From: an uncultured Flavobacteriaceae bacterium
GTDB lineage: Bacteria > Bacteroidota > Bacteroidia > Flavobacteriales > Flavobacteriaceae
NCBI GenBank assembly: GCA_947488345.1
Contig: CANKZQ010000002.1
Span: 186,001 to 250,000 of the forward strand
Direction: 5' to 3'
Length of the DNA stretch: 64,000 nt
Each line of letters begins with the position of its first letter. Position 1 is the first letter of the stretch. The notes under the pieces are model-generated. The model did no database searches. It was not told the origin of the DNA and saw only the letters and a program-made list of their open reading frames with translations. The position numbers were made by a program, and so were the translations under genes. This document shows, one piece after another, positions 44,266-50,284 of the stretch.

Positions 44266-44280
44266 GCTACTTCTCTGAAA

Positions 44281-44368
44281 GTTTTTCTTCAAAAGTTTAT
44301 TTAACGAATGTAATGGAACACTTATTAGGCAAACCGACGTAGGTGGGAAGCTAATGTGTGTGGAATGG
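44281..44368 (+). repeat. ~90-bp intergenic repeat, copy 2
   Basis: Homologous to 39863-39950 with roughly three quarters of positions identical by eye. It sits immediately upstream of the metalloprotease gene, so it might carry its promoter or leader. Confidence 0.5.
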
Positions 44369-44397
44369 ATGTTTACCTATTTCATTAATTTAGCAAT

Positions 44398-45411
44398 ATG
44401 ACTATTTCTGAATATAATCTAAAAATATTAGAGATTGAGAAAGAGCTAGAATTACCGAAAAATGAATTTTTCGATATTGAATTTTGTCCTGAGAGACCTG
44501 AAATTCTAGACTTATTCAATTTTTATATTACCACATTAGAGCAGCAATCTTATTATGGAATATCGCCATGTTTTATTTATATTAATAATTACAGAATAAT
44601 AAACGCAAGAGCAGGAGTTATTTATGGTAAGGGAGTAATTACAATAAACTGTGGTTTGTTATTTTGGCTATTTAGTGAATTCAAGAACAAATTAGAAATA
44701 GACACATACAAAGGAATAAAACTTTTCGAACTTTTAAAGCCAAGACTCGATTTACCAATTAGCAAATTAATGTATCAAACTGGCTTACATTTCACTTTTT
44801 ATCACGAGATGGCTCATTTAGTACAAAAGTCTGAACAATTGACTCCCTTTCTAGATGAAAAGCCTCAAAACAATGAAGAATATTCAAAAGAAAGACATTT
44901 GCTAGAACTGGATGCTGATGAATTCAGCTCTCTTTGCATAGGTACACATACAATGCAATATGCTGAAAAATTATTTAACAAGAGTTTAAATGCATCAGTT
45001 TTTGAGGGTATAATTTGTTTAATATTAATACCTATAATACTTTATCTAATTTCTTTTTCAAAGTATGAAGATGATATTTATTTTGAAACAAATACTCACC
45101 CACATCCATCAATTAGATTAATTAATATTGCTTTAACTATAACGCATTATTGCAACCAGAGTCTTAAGGCTAAGAAGTATGATTTTCAAATTGATCAATT
45201 CAGGGTAATCACATATGCCCTTGAAATTGCACATGAATTAGATGTAGAGTTTTATCAACTAAATCGAGTTGAACATTTTAGAAAAATATTATCTGAAAAT
45301 AGACGTAAGATTTCTAAATATATTCACTCTTTCGTTGAACTTAAGAAAAATAATGATAGCTTATCTGTTAGTAAATGGAATTTCCACAAAGCTTCACTCA
45401 ACAATAATTAA
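44398..45411 (+). CDS. Putative membrane-associated zinc metalloprotease (HExxH gluzincin type)
   Basis: 337 residues. YHEMAHLVQ supplies the HExxH zinc motif, with LELDADEF about 50 residues later as the third-ligand/acidic motif. One hydrophobic stretch (FEGIICLILIPIILYLISF) and a following HPHPSIRL, like the HP-x-x-x-R motif of M48 peptidases, suggest a membrane-associated peptidase. The N-terminal ~140 residues are not recognised. Phage-exclusion peptidases such as Lit also carry HExxH in a similar size range, but I cannot assign it to that family. It precedes the toxin-antitoxin pair by 105 bp and has no signal peptide. Confidence 0.7.
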   Translation: MTISEYNLKILEIEKELELPKNEFFDIEFCPERPEILDLFNFYITTLEQQSYYGISPCFIYINNYRIINARAGVIYGKGVITINCGLLFWLFSEFKNKLEIDTYKGIKLFELLKPRLDLPISKLMYQTGLHFTFYHEMAHLVQKSEQLTPFLDEKPQNNEEYSKERHLLELDADEFSSLCIGTHTMQYAEKLFNKSLNASVFEGIICLILIPIILYLISFSKYEDDIYFETNTHPHPSIRLINIALTITHYCNQSLKAKKYDFQIDQFRVITYALEIAHELDVEFYQLNRVEHFRKILSENRRKISKYIHSFVELKKNNDSLSVSKWNFHKASLNNN

Positions 45412-45419
45412 AATATTAC

Positions 45420-45498
45420 ACTTTAAAGTTATAAACATTATTGTTAATAAGTATATTTTACACTTTAAAGTTGTTTGTTGTTTTTTTTACTATATTTG
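45420..45498 (+). promoter_or_regulatory. Toxin-antitoxin promoter with two ACTTTAAAGT palindromes
   Basis: The perfect 10-bp palindrome ACTTTAAAGT occurs at 45420-45429 and 45462-45471 (42 bp, about four helical turns apart), each inside ACACTTTAAAGTT. The second ends at a TTG/TTTG -33 region (45471-45477), and a perfect -7 box TATATTTG lies at 45491-45498, 18 bp before the toxin ATG at 45516. This fits autorepression by the HTH antitoxin. Confidence 0.75.
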
Positions 45499-45515
45499 CA
45501 TTGTGAATTTATATC

Positions 45516-45863
45516 ATGGCATCAAAAGAACAAGTAAAGAACTACTTAAAGGAGTTCAAAGTAAAGATGGACATTTGGAATGTTGTTTTCCTCGACGATA
45601 GAGGGAAAAATTCCCAGACTCTTGCTGACTTGGAACTAATGCCTATGGAAAGAAAAAAAATTCTCGAAAAATTAGTAATTGATGATTACTGCGAAGGCCC
45701 TCTTAAAGAAACTCAATATGGAGGTTCAGAAATGTGGGTGTTTGGCAGGACGTTGAGAGGAAAAGAAGTTTATATCAAGATTACACTTGGAGTTGAAAAT
45801 ACAGGTGTGATATGTATTTCTTTTCATATAGCAGAGTATCCTATGGAATATCAATTTAAGTAA
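45516..45863 (+). CDS. MqsR-like type II toxin (putative mRNA interferase)
   Basis: 115 residues. The C-terminal half GKEVYIKITLGVENTGVICISFH matches the strand pair of MqsR toxins (YLKIT...IVSFKE in the E. coli protein), and the N-terminal helices (VKNYLKEFK, MERKKILEKLVIDDY) fit the same RelE-like fold. MqsR cleaves mRNA at GCU-type sites; whether this divergent copy does is inferred. The stop lies 2 bp before the ATG of an HTH/Panacea antitoxin, in the toxin-first order of mqsRA. A double-palindrome promoter precedes it. Confidence 0.7.
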   Translation: MASKEQVKNYLKEFKVKMDIWNVVFLDDRGKNSQTLADLELMPMERKKILEKLVIDDYCEGPLKETQYGGSEMWVFGRTLRGKEVYIKITLGVENTGVICISFHIAEYPMEYQFK

Positions 45864-45865
45864 TT

Positions 45866-46888
45866 ATGAAGAGCCCATTTACAGGTAAAGAGATGTCTAT
45901 TAAAATTAAAAAAGAGGATTTAACTTTTAGAAAGGAACTTTTTAATGTTACCTATCCTAGTTTTTATTGTACTGATAGTAAACAATACTTTACTACAACG
46001 GAGTTTGATACTGTTAAAATGAGACAGGTTTACAATCAGTATCGTGACAAGTACAATTTGCCTTTCCCTGAAGAGATTAAGGAAATAAGGGCAAAATATG
46101 GTCTTTCTGCAACTAAAATGTCCGAAATATTAGGGTTTGGGGTTAATAGTTACAGAAATTATGAAAATGGTGAGGTGCCGAATCAATCTAATGCAAATTT
46201 GATCCAATTAGCAAACGATCCAATTCAATTTAAATCTTTGGTTAGGTTAAGTAATGCTTTCAAGGAAAGTTCGGATGATAAAAATGACTTTACAATTGAA
46301 GGCCATAGACTTCTTGATAAAATAGATAGATTGATTGAAAAAAAGAAGAAAATCAGATTCTCATTAAGATTTGAAAATTATTTATTAGGAAATAAGCTAC
46401 CTGATAATTATTCAGGTTATGTCAAACCCAATATTGAAAAACTAACTGAAATGGTTGTTTACTTTGCTCAAAATATGCAACCATATGTAACTCAATTGAA
46501 TAAATTATTGTTTTACTGTGATTTTCTTCATTATAAAAGTGAAGCTGTCTCGATTAGTGGTACTCGATATAGGGCTATAAATATGGGACCAGTTCCAAAT
46601 AATTATGATAGTATATTTGATTATATTAAAAATACAGAGGCTATCAAAATAATTAAAACAGAGTTCGATAGAGGTTATAGTCAAGAGTTTATTGGTAATA
46701 AAGATTTTGATTCAGAAAAATTCACCGATAAAGAACTTGAAATTTTAGATAGAGTATATCAAGAATTTAAATCTAAAAGCACAACTGAAATTATTGAAAA
46801 AAGTCATTTAGAAGATGCTTGGAAAGATAATTTTGAAAATGGAAAAAGTTTAATTGATTATAAATATGCGTTTAATTTAAATATATAG
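45866..46888 (+). CDS. Antitoxin: MqsA-like HTH domain fused to a Panacea (DUF4065/SocA-like) domain
   Basis: 340 residues. An N-terminal part resembling MqsA but without its zinc Cys pairs (MKSPFTGKEM, one Cys only) leads to an Xre-type HTH (EIRAKYGLSATKMSEILGFGVNSYRNYENG). The C-terminal ~160 residues are a Panacea/DUF4065 domain (LTEMVVYFAQNM, TQLNKLLFYCDFLHYK, YRAINMGPVPNNYDSIF). Panacea is a broadly used antitoxin domain that neutralises many toxin folds. It should bind the upstream MqsR-like toxin and repress the shared promoter. Translational coupling (2-bp gap) supports the pair. Confidence 0.85.
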   Translation: MKSPFTGKEMSIKIKKEDLTFRKELFNVTYPSFYCTDSKQYFTTTEFDTVKMRQVYNQYRDKYNLPFPEEIKEIRAKYGLSATKMSEILGFGVNSYRNYENGEVPNQSNANLIQLANDPIQFKSLVRLSNAFKESSDDKNDFTIEGHRLLDKIDRLIEKKKKIRFSLRFENYLLGNKLPDNYSGYVKPNIEKLTEMVVYFAQNMQPYVTQLNKLLFYCDFLHYKSEAVSISGTRYRAINMGPVPNNYDSIFDYIKNTEAIKIIKTEFDRGYSQEFIGNKDFDSEKFTDKELEILDRVYQEFKSKSTTEIIEKSHLEDAWKDNFENGKSLIDYKYAFNLNI

Positions 46889-46905
46889 GCTGATAAAAAA
46901 ACAAA

Positions 46906-46938
46906 ATCCAATCTATTGCTGGTAACAATAAATTGGAT
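46906..46938 (+). terminator. Stem-loop after the antitoxin gene
   Basis: TCCAATCTATTG (46907-46918) pairs with CAATAAATTGGA (46926-46937) with a few mismatches over a 7-nt loop, 18 bp after the stop. No long T run follows, so it is a weak terminator or a processing hairpin. Confidence 0.45.
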
Positions 46939-47009
46939 ACATATGGGACTTAAAGTTTTCGAGGACTTCAAAAATTAAGACTTATCATCTTAATACTTCC
47001 CGTTTTTTG

Positions 47010-47105
47010 TTGTACAAAGGTACAAATTTATATTAACTCACAATTTGCCCTTTTTCAACACTTACCTGAGTAGTAAGCTCAAGCTACTTTTAACAAGTGA
47101 GTTAA
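47010..47105 (+). promoter_or_regulatory. Leader region of the ubiquitin-like operon with two inverted repeats
   Basis: TTGTACAAAGGTACAA (47010-47025) is a perfect 6-bp inverted repeat with a 4-nt spacer. TTAACTCAC (47033-47041) and GTGAGTTAA (47097-47105) form a second perfect 9-bp dyad 55 bp apart, ending 18 bp before the ATG at 47124. The dyads could be operators or fold the leader RNA. Confidence 0.5.
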
Positions 47106-47123
47106 TCCATTAAAAAAAGAAAA

Positions 47124-47390
47124 ATGGAGAATAAAGACGATAAGGGTCAAGGTAATTCTAACGACCACGCGAACAATTTTGTTGAGATTATAGTAAATGA
47201 TGAAACTTTTAAAATTCACAGAGGAAGAAGATCTGTTGCAGAAATAAAAGCTGCAGGAGAAGTTCCACAGGTTGATAAATTAGAACAGGTAATTGATGGA
47301 GTTTTAAAACCTCTTGATGATAACGGTTCCGTTGTGATCAAAGGAGGCGAAGAATTTAAAAGCCATGTTCCAAGTGGAGGAGCGTCATAA
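47124..47390 (+). CDS. Ubiquitin-like protein (multi-ubiquitin/Ubl family) with near-C-terminal Gly-Gly
   Basis: 88 residues. After a polar N-terminal tail comes one beta-grasp domain: VEIIVNDETFKIHRGRRSVAEIKAAGEV, LEQVIDGVLKPLDD and VVIKGGEEFKSHVPS, the strand order of PF14452 (Multi_ubiq) proteins. It ends SGGAS, so cutting after Gly-Gly would release two residues and give a mature conjugatable tail. The JAMM peptidase encoded two genes downstream can do such processing in related systems. First gene of a three-gene operon with E2 and JAMM-E1. This family was described by comparative genomics as a bacterial ubiquitin-like conjugation module; its target is not known from sequence. Confidence 0.85.
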   Translation: MENKDDKGQGNSNDHANNFVEIIVNDETFKIHRGRRSVAEIKAAGEVPQVDKLEQVIDGVLKPLDDNGSVVIKGGEEFKSHVPSGGAS

Positions 47391-47399
47391 TAGTCAGCA

Positions 47400-47744
47400 A
47401 TGAAATCTTTTGAAGAACAATTTGAGGAATTAAAGAAGTTTTATCCTCATGCTCAAAGGGCTTTGGAAGGTGGAATCGAGTTCATTTTATTACCTGAACT
47501 CGATCTTCCTCCCAATTGTAAGCCCAATAAGGTTGATGCACTATTATGTCCAGTTTTAAGAGATGGTTATCACACTAGGTTATTCTACAGTGAATTAATT
47601 ATTGGAATACCACAAAAAAATTGGAATGGAAAAAAACATATATGCGGCCGCAATTGGGTTTCATATTCTTGGAAATCTAAAGTTGGTATGGAACTATTGC
47701 AAATGATTAGATACCACTTATACACACTAAACTGTACAAAATGA
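47400..47744 (+). CDS. E2-like ubiquitin-conjugating-fold protein (Prok-E2 family E)
   Basis: 114 residues. The pattern LPELDLPPNCKP, LLCPVLRDGYHTRLFYSE and NWNGKKHICGRNWVSYSW, ending in a helix (GMELLQMIRYHLYTL), fits the prokaryotic E2 family E (PF14462) found next to Ubl genes. Three Cys (C40, C50, C82) are present, and which one carries the Ubl thioester cannot be decided by eye. It starts 9 bp after the Ubl gene and overlaps the JAMM-E1 gene by 4 bp (ATGA), so translation is coupled. Cytosolic. The family call rests on motif pattern plus neighbours. Confidence 0.75.
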   Translation: MKSFEEQFEELKKFYPHAQRALEGGIEFILLPELDLPPNCKPNKVDALLCPVLRDGYHTRLFYSELIIGIPQKNWNGKKHICGRNWVSYSWKSKVGMELLQMIRYHLYTLNCTK

Positions 47745-49066
47745 AAAAAGTTACTATAAGAATTTCGAAATCTTTATGCGACCAAATTAGAAAAGATTTG
47801 TCTAGACCTCATAAGTTCGCTTTTGAAAGAGTTGGATTTGTAATTGGATATAGCACATCTATTTCTGAAAATGAAGATTTGATATGTATTTCTGAATACA
47901 TAAAAATTGATGATGACAATTATATAAAGGATAATACAGTTGGTGCTCGTATTAATTCTGATGCAATTAGAAAAGGAATGCAGATTGCAATGAATAAAAA
48001 ATGTTCTGTTTTCCATGTTCATGTGCATTTAGGTAAAGAAACTCCTGAGTTTAGTTTAACTGATTTAGAAGAGTTGCCAAAAATCGCTGAAGCTATGGTT
48101 AACGCCAATTCTAGAAACGTTCACGGGGTTCTAATATTGAATTCTAATGGTGCAAATGCTATTTTGAAAATAAAAGAAAGTAAGGGGAATGTTTGTTTGA
48201 AAAAAGTTACAATTGTTGGTTATCCAATGTTTTTTAATCAAACTTCTTATGAAAATGCAAATTTTGATGAAAATAGATATGACCGACAATCATTTTTAGG
48301 AATCAATGCTCAAAAAATAATAAGCAAAGTTAAAGTTGGAATTATCGGGCTTGGTGGAGGAGGCTCTCACATAATTCAACAATTAGCGCATTTAGGAGTC
48401 CAAAATTATGTGATTTTTGATGGTGATTATGTGTCAAATTCTAATTTGAATAGACTCATTGGAGCTACATTAGAACATGCGAAGTTTAAACAACAAAAAG
48501 TTGATACTGCAATAGCATTAATTAAAGGATTGCAACCAACTGCAAATATTACTTTTGTAAATGATAAATGGGAAGAGAAGCCAGAATTACTTCAATCTTG
48601 TGATGTAGCTTTAGGAGGAGTGGACACATTTGCTACAAGAAGAGATATTGAAACCATTTGTAGAAGGTATTTAATTCCATACATAGATATAGGGATGGAT
48701 GTTAGAATAGTGGAATATGAAAGCCCTAGGATGTATGGGCAATTAATTTTATCATTAGCGGGTTTTCCTTGTATGAAATGTATGGGTTTTTTGACAGAGG
48801 AAAATTTAGCGTTAGAAGCTGCAAAATATGGTGATGCGGGTCCAAAACCTCAAGTGGTATGGGCAAATGGTGTTTTAGCTTCAAATGCAATAGGTTTATT
48901 TACTGATTTAATAACTGGGTGGTCGGGAAGAAATGACAATATGATTTATCAAGAATATGATGGCAATAAATTAACATTGAATAAATCTTACAGGTTAGAT
49001 TATCTTGATAATGAAAAATGTACTCATTTTCCATTAAAAGAAGTTGGGCCAGTTCGTTGGATGTAG
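47741..49066 (+). CDS. JAMM deubiquitinase-like peptidase fused to E1-like (ThiF) enzyme
   Basis: 441 residues. The N-terminal ~150 residues are a JAB1/MPN domain with the full JAMM set: E29 in FERVGF and HVHVHLGKETPEFSLTD giving H94, H96, S105 and D108. The C-terminal domain is a ThiF/E1 Rossmann fold: GIIGLGGGGSHIIQQLAHLG, FDGDYVSNSNLNRL (adenylation Asp and Arg) and VALGGVDTFATRR. A CMKC pair plus a later CTH could hold zinc. One chain would activate the Ubl with ATP and also trim or remove it. In other bacteria the E1 and JAMM proteins are often separate. Last gene of the Ubl-E2-E1 operon. Confidence 0.88.
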   Translation: MKKVTIRISKSLCDQIRKDLSRPHKFAFERVGFVIGYSTSISENEDLICISEYIKIDDDNYIKDNTVGARINSDAIRKGMQIAMNKKCSVFHVHVHLGKETPEFSLTDLEELPKIAEAMVNANSRNVHGVLILNSNGANAILKIKESKGNVCLKKVTIVGYPMFFNQTSYENANFDENRYDRQSFLGINAQKIISKVKVGIIGLGGGGSHIIQQLAHLGVQNYVIFDGDYVSNSNLNRLIGATLEHAKFKQQKVDTAIALIKGLQPTANITFVNDKWEEKPELLQSCDVALGGVDTFATRRDIETICRRYLIPYIDIGMDVRIVEYESPRMYGQLILSLAGFPCMKCMGFLTEENLALEAAKYGDAGPKPQVVWANGVLASNAIGLFTDLITGWSGRNDNMIYQEYDGNKLTLNKSYRLDYLDNEKCTHFPLKEVGPVRWM

Positions 49067-49267
49067 CTTATTTACGGCCTCATAAAATTTTGGTTAAAAC
49101 AATAGGCGAGTGGCGCGGCAATATTATAAGCACCGGTTCTGGGTTGAAAATCATAATATAATGTATATCATATAGTTATGATATATATTAATAGTTCTGA
49201 CGCTTCTTATAATATAGCAAAACGAGCCATAATTGTTTCCAAAGTTTTGTGCAGCCTTGACTTTTTG

Positions 49268-49293
49268 TTTCTTTTGTGTTAAGACAAAAGAAA
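49268..49293. repeat. Perfect 10-bp-stem hairpin TTTCTTTTGT / ACAAAAGAAA
   Basis: TTTCTTTTGT (49268-49277) and ACAAAAGAAA (49284-49293) pair perfectly over GTTAAG. The flanks CTTGACTTTTTG and GCCTAG suggest an extended, decayed stem of the dispersed Flavobacteriia hairpin type, like the one at 34421. Confidence 0.55.
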
Positions 49294-49839
49294 GCCTAGA
49301 TATTATGTTAAATAGAATATATGAAGTAGCAAGTGTATAGAAATTTATTGTGAGGGAAATGCGGTAGGATAAATTTTATACTGTTGCGGGAATACAACGA
49401 AATGTTCCTGAAACTTTTCTAGTAGAATTATCCAATAAATCAAAATGATAAAATAGAAACTCAAAGCGAAGCTTTTAATGGCGTTGGCAAGGAATGGATT
49501 ATTGTGTGTAAAATAAATTGTGACAACAATTTGATTTTATAAAACAATCGAGTGCTTGGTAGCGGCAATTTTACATAATGCCAAATTATAGATACAAATA
49601 AACGAATTCACTGAAGTCTCTGAGAATCGTATATTTTAAAATTTATGGAGGATTATCTTGAATAACGCAAAGAAAAGCATGGCCGGTGCGAATCTATTTA
49701 GCCGAGCGGCGTTGGCGAGGCCAAGCTTTATAAAATAAAGCGCAGACATAATAACAATTATAGCTATCAAATAAACTATAAAGTTTCTTAGCCGTAATTT
49801 ACTTGATCATAATTATTGACGATATAATTCTAAAGAAGT

Positions 49840-49860
49840 TATATCTATAATTATGTGTAA
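49840..49860 (+). repeat. 21-bp direct repeat, right copy (possible island boundary)
   Basis: Identical to 39580-39600 over all 21 bases, with a shared CTAAAG a few bases upstream. See the left copy. Confidence 0.6.
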
Positions 49861-49913
49861 ATAGCCTGAAATACGGCTATACTTAAATTACTATGTATTT
49901 GTACTATAATTTA

Positions 49914-50222
49914 TATTATGTTAAATAGAATATTTTCTGATACCTACCTCTTTGTTGTGTTGCGTATCTAATTCTCAAGCATCCACTGGATACTTGTTCC
50001 TTAGATAGTATATTAAATAGAAGATTTCAAATACTCACCCATTCACACTGTTTCTAATACAAATTGAATGTTTTCTAATATTTACCTCTCTGTTGTGCTG
50101 CGTATCTAATTCTCAAGCATCCACTGGATCTTTGCCTCTTAGATAGTATGTTAAATAGAGTATTTCGGAATGCACTATCTTTTTCGTTATGTTGCACATC
50201 TTATTTTCGAGCCTTCATCGGA
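49914..50222 (+). repeat. Imperfect tandem repeat (unit about 138 bp, then a diverged copy 93 bp on)
   Basis: A 40-bp core (TTGTGTTGCGTATCTAATTC... to CCACTGGAT) occurs at 49952-49991 and again at 50090-50129 with two or three changes. A diverged form (GTTATGTTGCACATCTTATT... to CATCGGAT) lies at 50184-50222. ATGTTAAATAGA-like sequences flank the units. There are too few units and no uniform spacers, so this is not CRISPR. Confidence 0.7.
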
Positions 50223-50284
50223 TAATTTAAATACCAACTCCTTGTAATACCCTGTATCTAAAAACAATTTCCTAAATTCATAGC

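Larger units (their letters stand above)
44086..44397. other. 312-bp gap with a hairpin and an intergenic repeat copy
   Basis: No gene seen. It contains a stem-loop (44235-44265) and the second copy of the ~90-bp repeat (44281-44368), which ends about 30 bp before the metalloprotease ATG. Confidence 0.55.
49067..50284. other. 1.2-kb non-coding, repeat-rich region
   Basis: No convincing gene on either strand. It contains a hairpin (49268-49293), AT-rich dyads near 49150-49195, the right copy of the 21-bp repeat (49840-49860), a two-and-a-half-copy tandem repeat (49914-50222) and the four scattered copies of ATGTTAAATAGA-like sequence (49307, 49918, 50009 and 50147 approximately). It probably marks the right edge of the island and an old recombination zone. 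Confidence 0.6.

Noticed and set aside
45269-45601. 110-residue plus-strand ORF overlapping the toxin start
   Set aside because: Runs through the end of the metalloprotease gene, the double palindrome and promoter, and has low-complexity composition; the toxin at 45516 explains the region.
49914-50222. Tandem repeats as a CRISPR array
   Set aside because: The repeats are imperfect, only two to three copies, with irregular spacing and no cas genes.
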